Under the pieces are notes generated by a model that saw only the letters and a list, made by a program, of their open reading frames with translations, was not told the origin of the DNA and did not search any database. A stretch of 64,000 nucleotides of DNA from Methylophilus sp. 42 (GTDB taxonomy: Bacteria > Pseudomonadota > Gammaproteobacteria > Burkholderiales > Methylophilaceae): contig NZ_KB913031.1 of NCBI RefSeq assembly GCF_000384155.1, forward strand, positions 1,736,001 to 1,800,000, written 5' to 3'. Position 1 is the stretch's first letter, and every line of letters starts with the position of its first letter. The position numbers and the translations under genes are program-made. This document shows positions 35,583 through 43,302 of the stretch, piece after piece.

Positions 35583-36403
35583 AATTCACAATTCTGGGCG
35601 CTTCTGGCTTTATTGGAAGTAATCTCAAAGAGTATTTAACTTCTAAAGAATATCAAGTTAATACGCCTGATAGAAACTTTTGGACCACTATTGAAAATCA
35701 AAAGCAAAAAGAAAATTTAGGCCATGTCATTTATTGCATTGGCATGACTGCTAATTTCAGAACAAATTTCACAGGCACAATAGATTCGCACATTACATTG
35801 CTTAATCAACTGATAAAGCAATCCCAATTTGAGTCAATTACTTACCTATCTAGTACACGTGTTTATGAGGGCGCCTCACATACAGCCGAAGACACCATGC
35901 TACAAGTAAACCCAGCAAAGACGGGGCAAATTTACAACCTCAGCAAATTAACTGCTGAAGGCCTCTGCCTCTCTACAAGTTCTAAAGCAAAAATCATAAG
36001 ACTTTCAAACGTATATGGACAGGATAGTAAAAGTAAAAACTTCCTCTCTTCAGTGTTAAAACAATCAGCTAGCGAAGGCACGGTTACCTTTCAAACTTCC
36101 CCAAGCTCTTCAAAGGATTTTGTGTCGATTAATGATGTTGTTAAACTTATTCACTTAATTTCACTAGAAGGTAAAAGTGCAATCTACAATTTGGCATCTG
36201 GCGAAAATACAGCAAACCAATTGATATCCGACTTTTTAACATCTCGTAAAATAATCACTCAATATGAGCAAAATGCTCCAGAGTGGAAATTTGAGCCAAT
36301 AGATAATAAGAAAATTAAAAGCGAATTTGGAGTCTCTCTAGAGCGCTTGGAAAACAATCTACCCAGTCTTTATGACTATTACACTAATAAGGTTAGCAAA
36401 TGA
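35570..36403 (+). CDS. NAD-dependent epimerase/dehydratase, probable 4-keto-sugar reductase
   Basis: 277 residues with a GTG start inside the end of the acyltransferase gene. The extended SDR loop is ILGASGFIGSNL (about 8-19). SSTRVYEG and YNLSKLTAEG give the active-site Ser/Thr and the Tyr-x3-Lys pair. The place in the operon suggests that it reduces the C4 ketone after C-methylation, releasing the finished CDP-sugar. Stereochemistry cannot be read. The next gene overlaps by 4 bp. Confidence 0.8.
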   Translation: MAKIKFTILGASGFIGSNLKEYLTSKEYQVNTPDRNFWTTIENQKQKENLGHVIYCIGMTANFRTNFTGTIDSHITLLNQLIKQSQFESITYLSSTRVYEGASHTAEDTMLQVNPAKTGQIYNLSKLTAEGLCLSTSSKAKIIRLSNVYGQDSKSKNFLSSVLKQSASEGTVTFQTSPSSSKDFVSINDVVKLIHLISLEGKSAIYNLASGENTANQLISDFLTSRKIITQYEQNAPEWKFEPIDNKKIKSEFGVSLERLENNLPSLYDYYTNKVSK

Positions 36404-37179
36404 ACCCCATTGAACAGTTCGAGCTTGAAAAAGCACAAAGAATAGACCAACTCAGTAACGACAACGCTTTCAAGGAATTATCCAGAAACTGGGTTGAGCA
36501 AAGCATGAGAAAGTCATATGTCTACAACTTTTCATGGATGGGGAGACCTGTTATTCAATACCCTCAAGACATGATGGCAATGCAAGAACTAGTATGGGAG
36601 GTCAAACCAGACCTAATCATAGAAACTGGAATTGCTCACGGTGGCTCATTAATAATGAATGCGTCGTACTTAGCCATGCTTGACTATTGTGACTCTCTTG
36701 AGTCTGGCATACCACTAGATCCTAAAGCACCTAAACGCCGTGTCTTGGGACTTGATATTGACATTCGTGAGCATAATAAAAAAGCTATTGAGGCGCACCC
36801 TATGTCACACAGAATCGATATGATTCAAGGATCATCGATTGACGCATCAACGATTGAACAAGTAAAGAGTTATTCTAAAAACTATCAGAGAATTCTTGTT
36901 TGTCTGGACTCGAACCATACCCATGATCACGTTTTGGCAGAATTAAATGCTTATGCATCACTTGTATCAATAGGGAGTTATTGTGTGGTTTTTGACACCT
37001 TTGTTGAGGATGTCCCCAAGGATGTATTCACAAACCGCCCATGGGAGCCAGGTAACAATCCTAAAACTGCTGTATGGGACTTTTTAGACAAAAATCAAAA
37101 CTTTAGCATAGACAAAACAATCCAAAACAAACTGCAGATCACCGTTGCTCCGGATGGTTTCTTAAAAAGAATTCGCTAA
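36400..37179 (+). CDS. CmcI-family (cephalosporin hydroxylase-like) methyltransferase
   Basis: 259 residues. It matches the PF04989 pattern: GRPVIQYPQDMMAMQEL, LIIETGIAHGGSLIMNAS (SAM loop, about residues 72-89), VLGLDIDIREHNKKAI, LVCLDSNHTHDHVLAEL and a C-terminal DFLDKNQNF block. Despite the hydroxylase name of the family, these genes in polysaccharide clusters are thought to encode sugar O-methyltransferases. It overlaps the reductase by 4 bp and precedes the flippase by 5 bp. Its acceptor is unknown. Confidence 0.83.
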   Translation: MNPIEQFELEKAQRIDQLSNDNAFKELSRNWVEQSMRKSYVYNFSWMGRPVIQYPQDMMAMQELVWEVKPDLIIETGIAHGGSLIMNASYLAMLDYCDSLESGIPLDPKAPKRRVLGLDIDIREHNKKAIEAHPMSHRIDMIQGSSIDASTIEQVKSYSKNYQRILVCLDSNHTHDHVLAELNAYASLVSIGSYCVVFDTFVEDVPKDVFTNRPWEPGNNPKTAVWDFLDKNQNFSIDKTIQNKLQITVAPDGFLKRIR

Positions 37180-37184
37180 TTTGA

Positions 37185-38708
37185 TTGTTAATTAAATTGT
37201 CGTTAAAGAGAAATGTAATTGCCAACTTTCTAGGCCAAGGCTGGACTGCCCTGATGGCCATTGCTTTTGTCCCTGTTTATATACAACATTTGGGGATAGA
37301 AGCATATGGTCTGATAGGTTTTTTTACTATGCTTCAGATTTGGCTATCCATTTTAGACGCGGGACTATCCCCTACCTTAGGTCGAGAAATGGCAAGATTC
37401 AAAGGCGGGCAACATAGCATTGTTAGTATTCATGAACTACTGCACTCTATGCAATGGGCTTTTCTTGGCATTAGCGCAATTATTATAGTCATCATATATA
37501 GCCTCAGCCCATGGCTATCTACAAGTTGGCTTAGCTTTAAATCAATGGACATAAGCTCCGTTCAAGAAGCGCTTAACATTTCCGCAATTGTTATTGCAAC
37601 CAGACTTTTTTCTGGACTGTATCGAAGTGCTATTTTAGGGCTGCAAAATCAAGTAGGCCTCAATTTTATCAACATTGTATTTTCCACTCTAAAAGGCTTA
37701 GGAGTAGTGCTAGCCTTAAAATACATTTCGCCTACGGTAAAAGTGTTTTTTATATATCAGGCAATTATTTCAGTGGTTGAAACACTGAGCCTTCGTCAGT
37801 ATTTGTTTTATCTCATTCCCAGACCACAAGTGAGCTATAAACTATCACTTGCCCCACTTCTGGCAGTAAAAAACTTTGCTGGAGGGATGTTCGCAATCAC
37901 TTTTCTGGCTACTTTTCTAACCCAAGCAGATAAGTTGATTTTATCGAAACTATTACCCCTCTCCGATTTCGGCAAGTATGCCCTCGCCAGCCTTGTTGCC
38001 AGTAGTGTCGCAATAGTTTTCCAGCCCTTAAGCAACGCGATAAGACCAAAACTTACAGAACAAGTGGCAAGTAACGATGTTAAAGAGATAGCTGCGCTCT
38101 ACCACAGCATTTCTCAACTTTATACCATTCTAGTAGTCCCCATCGGAATGGTAATGTGTATCTTTTCAAGCCACATCCTGTTGTTGTGGACAAGAAACTG
38201 GGAAATTACTCATGACACATCTATCTACCTTTCTTTGTTATCAATAGGCTATTTATTGAATGGCCTGATGAATGCTCCTTATGCATTGCAATTGGCATAT
38301 GGCCAAACAAGATATGCTGCGCTATCAAATCTCATGGGTGTGATACTTCTTGTTCCGTCGCTGATTATTTTTATACATATATTTGGAACGATTGCAGCCC
38401 CAATAATTTGGATATTACTTAACCTTGGTTACTTCGTTATAACCGTTCCCATCATGCATAAAAAGTTACTAAAGAACGAGATGTATGAATGGTATTGGAC
38501 TGACACCATTTTACCTAGCATCCCAATGACTATTACATTGTATTGTTTTTATCTGGTCGCGCCTAAGCCAGAACTAGACAACCCCTTCATTAGCTTTTGT
38601 ATAATTTTAATATCTCTTGTTTTATCCTACCTGCTTATACTCGTTTCAACTGACACTGGGAGAAAAGCTCTTAAGTCGTTAACTTCGATGGGTAAGCCAA
38701 AACATTAA
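37185..38708 (+). CDS. wzx: Wzx-type oligosaccharide flippase
   Basis: 507 residues with 12-14 hydrophobic helices and the polysaccharide-export (MOP/MATE-like) start RNVIANFLGQGWTALM. It would flip undecaprenyl-linked repeat units across the inner membrane. The start is a TTG at 37185. Another TTG at 37197 is possible, and no clear ribosome-binding site decides between them. The coding sequence is AT-rich and placed between sugar synthesis and glycosyltransferase genes, as usual for O-antigen or capsule cassettes. The matching polymerase (Wzy) is not found in the window. Confidence 0.88.
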   Translation: MLIKLSLKRNVIANFLGQGWTALMAIAFVPVYIQHLGIEAYGLIGFFTMLQIWLSILDAGLSPTLGREMARFKGGQHSIVSIHELLHSMQWAFLGISAIIIVIIYSLSPWLSTSWLSFKSMDISSVQEALNISAIVIATRLFSGLYRSAILGLQNQVGLNFINIVFSTLKGLGVVLALKYISPTVKVFFIYQAIISVVETLSLRQYLFYLIPRPQVSYKLSLAPLLAVKNFAGGMFAITFLATFLTQADKLILSKLLPLSDFGKYALASLVASSVAIVFQPLSNAIRPKLTEQVASNDVKEIAALYHSISQLYTILVVPIGMVMCIFSSHILLLWTRNWEITHDTSIYLSLLSIGYLLNGLMNAPYALQLAYGQTRYAALSNLMGVILLVPSLIIFIHIFGTIAAPIIWILLNLGYFVITVPIMHKKLLKNEMYEWYWTDTILPSIPMTITLYCFYLVAPKPELDNPFISFCIILISLVLSYLLILVSTDTGRKALKSLTSMGKPKH

Positions 38709-38722
38709 CTCTTAAGCGATCA

Positions 38723-39640
38723 ATGCTGATAACCATGAATCAAGTAACAATTGGTATCCCTTTATATAATGAAGAAAAACATATTGAGGCTGCAGTAAGA
38801 TCTGCTGTACATCAATGCTCAAAACTTATCATTTCAGACAACTGTTCTACTGACAATTCTGAAAGCATTTGTAGACAACTATCCAGGGAATTTCCCAACA
38901 TTAGTTATGTCAGGCAAACTGCCAATCTTGGTGCTGTTGGCAACTTCAAATACCTTCTAGACTCAGTAGACACTAAGTACTTCATGTGGCTTGGTGCACA
39001 CGATGTTGTCCCTCAGGATTATGTCAGGAAACTTCTAATGACTTTAGAGTCTGAAAAAGATGCAGTATTAGCCTATGGAAACTCACTTAACATTGATGCA
39101 AACAATCAGCAGATTAAGTTATATGAGTATGACTTTGCTGAGGAGCTAACCTCTAATGATCCGAAAAGTCGATTATTAGCAATTATCAGTCAATTAGACG
39201 ACTGTTCCATGATTCACGGGCTTTTTGTCACAAAAGTCTTGCAGCAAAGCTGGGGAGATATTAATTACTTAGGTGGAGATCATGTGCTTTTAGCCAAGAT
39301 TGCGCTATCAGGAAAAATGATTCTAAATCCCCAAACGCAGTTATATCGTAGACAAGTTCACATCAACGACAATCTACAAAAACAACTGATTCGAATCAGA
39401 GGTAGCAGTGGAAGTCATTTTGCGAGCGCAAGAAAGCAGCAAATGCAAAAAACATTAGCAGGCTTGGCTAAAAGCCACTCTAAGGGGCTGGTAAATCTCT
39501 ACTTTTTAAAAAGTTACTATTACCTGGTTATCCGTTTTGGGAATTTTTCAGGAATTAAAGTACTATCTTTAGCTGAATACATAGTCTGGAATACAGCAAG
39601 ACTAGCGCGACGTTTAAGAAAAGTTATCTCTATAAGGTAA
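38723..39640 (+). CDS. Family 2 glycosyltransferase
   Basis: 305 residues. GT-A fold starting at VTIGIPLYNEEKHIEAA (about residues 8-24), with SDNCSTDNSE, ANLGAVGNFKYLL and the metal-binding region GAHDVVPQDY, where the usual DxD is replaced by H-D. The C-terminal third is basic. It transfers one sugar of the repeat unit at the cytoplasmic face. The start may instead be the ATG at 38735. Donor and linkage are unknown. Confidence 0.83.
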   Translation: MLITMNQVTIGIPLYNEEKHIEAAVRSAVHQCSKLIISDNCSTDNSESICRQLSREFPNISYVRQTANLGAVGNFKYLLDSVDTKYFMWLGAHDVVPQDYVRKLLMTLESEKDAVLAYGNSLNIDANNQQIKLYEYDFAEELTSNDPKSRLLAIISQLDDCSMIHGLFVTKVLQQSWGDINYLGGDHVLLAKIALSGKMILNPQTQLYRRQVHINDNLQKQLIRIRGSSGSHFASARKQQMQKTLAGLAKSHSKGLVNLYFLKSYYYLVIRFGNFSGIKVLSLAEYIVWNTARLARRLRKVISIR

Positions 39641-39707
39641 TGCCTAAATAAAGGCATGTCATATTTACATAGTTGAATATCGAAAAATCTAAACAAGCCA
39701 GAAAGCT

Positions 39708-40655
39708 ATGTCTATCCCATTAGTCAGCATAATAATTCCTTACTACAACGCCGAAAATTATATTCATGAATGTATCAATAGTGTTGTAAGTCAAAGCTAT
39801 TCAAACATTGAAATCATAGTAGTGGATGATGGCTCAACTGATCACGGTTTGGACAATCTATCCCACATACAGCAGTTAACAATCATCCATCAGAAAAATG
39901 CGGGCGCTTGCGTAGCAAGGAATCGAGGGCTTGAGGCCGCACGAGGTGAGTTTATTAAATTTTTAGATGCTGATGATTATCTGGAAAAGGACTGTATCGC
40001 ATTACAGGTGGAAGAAGCGCTTAAACACGATCACAACACGATTGTCTATGGCAACTTTACGATAGTGAGCAAAAACACGCTCAAACCAGTCAACACACGT
40101 ATTGCACCTAAAAATCAAACAGCCACGCTACTGTTTTCCGATTTACTAACCTCTACCCCTTTGCATCGCAGGTACATGCTAGAAGCCATTGGTGGCTTTG
40201 ATACCAGATTTAAAAATGGGCAAGAGTGGAACCTGCATGTCAGGCTTGCAGGCAAGGGTTATCAATTTACTCACATGGATAAGAATATTTACTTCTATCG
40301 TGTTCATAACGCGGTTGGAAGAATTTCAAATACAAGAAAAAAACAGACCGAGCATTCAATGATGCACGAGATTGATAAAGTGACTTTTACTCATGAAGCA
40401 TTAGCAGATATGGGCCGTGCTGATTTGACTGGATTTATCTCAATGAGATATTGGTGGATTGGCAGGCTTGCTCTTAGACATGGTTTCAAAGAGTTGGCTA
40501 ATCTCGCTTTTAATCAGGCAAAAACAATTTATCCGGATTATCAAGAAAAGTGGCCTTTGTACTACAAGATACTACATACCATCATTGGAGTACATATTGT
40601 CGAAAAAATCATGGCACCATTATATGCTTGGTATGCCAGCAGATATTTTAAATAA
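39708..40655 (+). CDS. Family 2 glycosyltransferase
   Basis: 315 residues. The N-terminal GT-A domain has SIIIPYYNAENYIHECI (about 7-23), VVDDGSTDHG (about 38-47), ARNRGLEAARGEF and the DxD-type FLDADD (about 86-91). YGNFTIVSK and GGFDTRFKNGQEW follow, the latter carrying the usual acidic residue for acceptor activation. A C-terminal helical part has hydrophobic stretches. It probably adds a sugar to the lipid-linked unit. A 67-bp gap separates it from the previous gene, so a separate start of transcription is possible. Confidence 0.88.
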   Translation: MSIPLVSIIIPYYNAENYIHECINSVVSQSYSNIEIIVVDDGSTDHGLDNLSHIQQLTIIHQKNAGACVARNRGLEAARGEFIKFLDADDYLEKDCIALQVEEALKHDHNTIVYGNFTIVSKNTLKPVNTRIAPKNQTATLLFSDLLTSTPLHRRYMLEAIGGFDTRFKNGQEWNLHVRLAGKGYQFTHMDKNIYFYRVHNAVGRISNTRKKQTEHSMMHEIDKVTFTHEALADMGRADLTGFISMRYWWIGRLALRHGFKELANLAFNQAKTIYPDYQEKWPLYYKILHTIIGVHIVEKIMAPLYAWYASRYFK

Positions 40656-40808
40656 CGCTCGCACTTTCCGCTTTTTAAGTCTTTTTGAACGCTCATTAAT
40701 CATCGGCATTTCGAATTCATTTAAGAGTCCTCTCTTGGAAAGAGCACTAAAAAACGCCGAGCTAAACCAAAATTTTTATATTATCTCTAGAGGTTGATCT
40801 TAACGTCT

Positions 40809-41576
40809 ATGCCAAAAGTTTCTATCATATGCCCCGTTTACAACTCCGAGTTATTTTTAAATGAAACTATTGACTCTGTAATAAATCAATCATTCATAGA
40901 CTGGGAGCTGATATTAATAGATGATTATTCTACTGACTCATCTAAACTTATTATCGAAAGCACACATAACATAGACAACAGAATAAAATTTGTTTCATTA
41001 GACAGGAACTCTGGTCCAGCAATTGCCAGAAACAAGGGAATTGAAATTGCCGGAGGCGAGTATATTGCATTCATAGATAGCGATGATATATGGCACCCCC
41101 TAAAATTAGAAAAACAAATCAAGTTCATGGAGTCTGAAGGATATTTATTTAACTGCAGTCAATTTATTGCATTCAACAAAGATAGCGCATACATTCGCAA
41201 TGTTCCTAGACTCCTGAATTACAAGAAGCTTCTTCTTAGCAATCCCATAGGTTTATCTACTGCTATATACAATTGCAAACATCTTGGAAAACATTATTTT
41301 GAAAATGTAGGTCATGAAGACTATTTATATTGGTTAACTTTTTTTGAATCAAAAAAGATAGAATGTTTTACTCTCCAACAACCCCTTGTCAAGTATAGAC
41401 TTCGGCCAAACTCCGTGTCTAAAAACAAATTTAAAGCCGCATTATGGACATGGGCTTTATATAGAAAGAATCTTAAATTATCACGATTAACCTCAGCAGC
41501 TTATTTTTTAGCCTACGTAATAAAGTCGATTACTAAAAGGCTTATTTCCAAAAAAATAGCTCCAGAACTTTTATAG
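40809..41576 (+). CDS. Family 2 glycosyltransferase
   Basis: 255 residues from the ATG at 40809 (an in-frame TTG lies at 40794). GT-A domain: SIICPVYNSELFLNETI (about residues 5-21), LIDDYSTDSS, GPAIARNKGIEIAGGEY and the DxD-type FIDSDD with DIWHPLKLEKQI after it. GHEDYLYWLTFF carries the acidic residue near the active site. The sequence is strongly AT-rich, the lowest GC stretch in the cluster to the eye. It is the last gene before a 276-bp non-coding stretch, so it may close the imported cassette. Confidence 0.87.
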   Translation: MPKVSIICPVYNSELFLNETIDSVINQSFIDWELILIDDYSTDSSKLIIESTHNIDNRIKFVSLDRNSGPAIARNKGIEIAGGEYIAFIDSDDIWHPLKLEKQIKFMESEGYLFNCSQFIAFNKDSAYIRNVPRLLNYKKLLLSNPIGLSTAIYNCKHLGKHYFENVGHEDYLYWLTFFESKKIECFTLQQPLVKYRLRPNSVSKNKFKAALWTWALYRKNLKLSRLTSAAYFLAYVIKSITKRLISKKIAPELL

Positions 41577-41852
41577 AAGATGATCGATTAACTTTCTCTC
41601 GCCATTGTGAACAGTCGCCTTCAAAATACTTGGGCATCCAAGACAGCTTATAGAGCCAATTAAGCCTTATATTTATGCATTTGCGTTTTCCCTCATCCAT
41701 TTGTAGTAAAAACTCAGTCTTCATACAGCAACACAGACAACGCGCGAGTACTCTCTTAGATGCCAATACAGGCATTAAAGAAAACGATCAAACAACAGAC
41801 GACACGTACGTATTGCACTAACATTGAATATCCATTTTACTTCGCGAAAATC
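41577..41852. other. 276-bp non-coding stretch at the edge of the AT-rich cassette
   Basis: No convincing gene on either strand. An open minus-strand frame (41542-41775) overlaps the glycosyltransferase end and has no family pattern. The stretch marks the change from AT-rich cassette to normal composition and may hold a deletion scar or a promoter for the trio that follows. Confidence 0.45.
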
Positions 41853-42737
41853 ATGAATATATTAATCACTGGAGCAAGTGGATTTGTAGGGGACGCATTA
41901 ATGGCGCATCTAAAAAGAGGGGGTCACACAGTCACCTCCATTCAACGCCACACCCAACACAATGAATTGAATACAGGCTCATATGATTGCCTCATTCATT
42001 TGGCAGCACGCGCTCATGTTGTACGCGAAACAGTCCAATACCCTTATCCAGAATTCAAAGAAGCTAATGTTGATTACTCTATGAAAATGGCACAGCTCGC
42101 ACGACAATTGCAAGTTCGAAGGTTCATATTCCTAAGCACCATCGGCGTCAATGGCCATATCTCCCAACAACCGTTTACCGAAAGTGATACCCCTAAACCT
42201 CATAATGATTACGCACGCACCAAATGGGAAGCTGAGCTAGCATTAAAGGCATTTTTTGAGAAATCCGAGACTGTACTGACGATTATTCGACCACCTCTTG
42301 TGTATGGCCCTAATCCAAAAGCAAACTTCAAGGCGTTACTGTCATTATGCCGGTCCCCCTTTCCACTCCCTTTGGGTGCCATCCATAACCGGCGCAGCCT
42401 CATTGGCATCGACAATCTGTGCCAATTTATCGCACTATGCTGCCACCACCCGGCGGCGGCTCACCAGACATTCCTCATTTCAGATGATCATGATGTCTCT
42501 ATCACCGAGCTGGTCGCGTTGATCAGGAAGGCACTGCATCATGCGCCCTGGCTGGTGCCAATACCAACATCAGTGCTGAAAATAATTTTCAGCCTGCTTG
42601 GCAAACGCAACCTGAATGAACAGCTACTGGCTGATTTGCAGATAGATACCAGCAAAGCAAAACAATTATTAAACTGGGGCCCGGCTATCAGCTTTGATGA
42701 GGGCATTAAACGAGCGGTTACAAACCATGTTGCTTAA
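41853..42737 (+). CDS. NAD-dependent sugar epimerase/reductase (WbpV/WbuB-cluster type)
   Basis: 294 residues from the ATG at 41853. The frame is open to 41760, but NILITGASGFVG must be near the N-terminus. Extended SDR motifs are ITGASGFVGDAL (about 4-15), LIHLAARAHVV, FLSTIGVNG and the catalytic YARTK. It is followed directly by a phosphoglycosyl transferase and a WbpM/PglF-like dehydratase. In Pseudomonas-type clusters this trio makes UDP-N-acetyl-fucosamine (or QuiNAc) and loads it on undecaprenyl phosphate. The 4-reductase role is inferred from that context. Its stop overlaps the next start by 11 bp. Confidence 0.85.
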   Translation: MNILITGASGFVGDALMAHLKRGGHTVTSIQRHTQHNELNTGSYDCLIHLAARAHVVRETVQYPYPEFKEANVDYSMKMAQLARQLQVRRFIFLSTIGVNGHISQQPFTESDTPKPHNDYARTKWEAELALKAFFEKSETVLTIIRPPLVYGPNPKANFKALLSLCRSPFPLPLGAIHNRRSLIGIDNLCQFIALCCHHPAAAHQTFLISDDHDVSITELVALIRKALHHAPWLVPIPTSVLKIIFSLLGKRNLNEQLLADLQIDTSKAKQLLNWGPAISFDEGIKRAVTNHVA

Positions 42738-43302
42738 AAGAAGCTTAGATATTTTATTGACACTGATGGGAGTGATATTGCTCAGCCCATTAATGTTATT
42801 CACCTATTTGCTGGTAAAAACCACTTCTAAAGGCCCTGCTTTATTCTGGAGCCAACGTGTAGGCCAACATAATCGGTTATTCAGCATGCCAAAATTTCGC
42901 TCCATGCAAATCGGCACACCACAAATTGCAACACATTTAATGAACCAGCAAAATGATCCTCATGCTTTCCTCACGCCAGTGGGCAGTTTTATCCGCAAAA
43001 CCAGCCTGGATGAGTTGCCACAGTTATGGAGTGTGTTAACAGGCAATATGTCGATAGTCGGGCCACGCCCAGCCCTGTTTAACCAGGATGATTTAGTCGC
43101 CTTGCGAACAGAAAAAGGAGTGCATGCATTAAAACCCGGCATTACTGGCTGGGCACAGGTGAATGGTCGTGATGAAATTCCAATCCCGCAAAAAGTCTCT
43201 CTGGATGCCTACTATCTTGCTCATCGGTCCGTTTGTTTGGACATTAAGATTATTGTATCGACTGCAATCAAGGTGTTAAGACGTGATAACATCACGCATT
43301 GA
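42727..43302 (+). CDS. Undecaprenyl-phosphate phosphoglycosyl transferase (PglC/WcaJ-like)
   Basis: 191 residues from the ATG at 42727. One N-terminal hydrophobic segment (about 7-32) forms the re-entrant membrane helix of a monotopic enzyme. It is followed by the PF02397 core: FRSMQIG, the catalytic Asp-Glu in [20 protein letters not shown] and [13 protein letters not shown]. It starts each glycan by moving a sugar-1-phosphate to the lipid carrier. No extra N-terminal domain is present, so it is the short PglC-like form. The next gene overlaps its stop by 4 bp. Confidence 0.92.
   Translation: MLLKRSLDILLTLMGVILLSPLMLFTYLLVKTTSKGPALFWSQRVGQHNRLFSMPKFRSMQIGTPQIATHLMNQQNDPHAFLTPVGSFIRKTSLDELPQLWSVLTGNMSIVGPRPALFNQDDLVALRTEKGVHALKPGITGWAQVNGRDEIPIPQKVSLDAYYLAHRSVCLDIKIIVSTAIKVLRRDNITH

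Noticed and set aside
40624-40797. 57-codon plus-strand ORF overlapping the end of the glycosyltransferase at 39708-40655
   Set aside because: It fills most of the gap between two glycosyltransferase genes and looks somewhat protein-like, but it has no clear ribosome-binding site and no family pattern. It may be a gene remnant.
41542-41775. 77-codon minus-strand ORF at the cassette edge
   Set aside because: It overlaps the end of the glycosyltransferase gene, and its residue composition (many Cys, Lys, Trp) and lack of a known family or start signal argue against a real gene.
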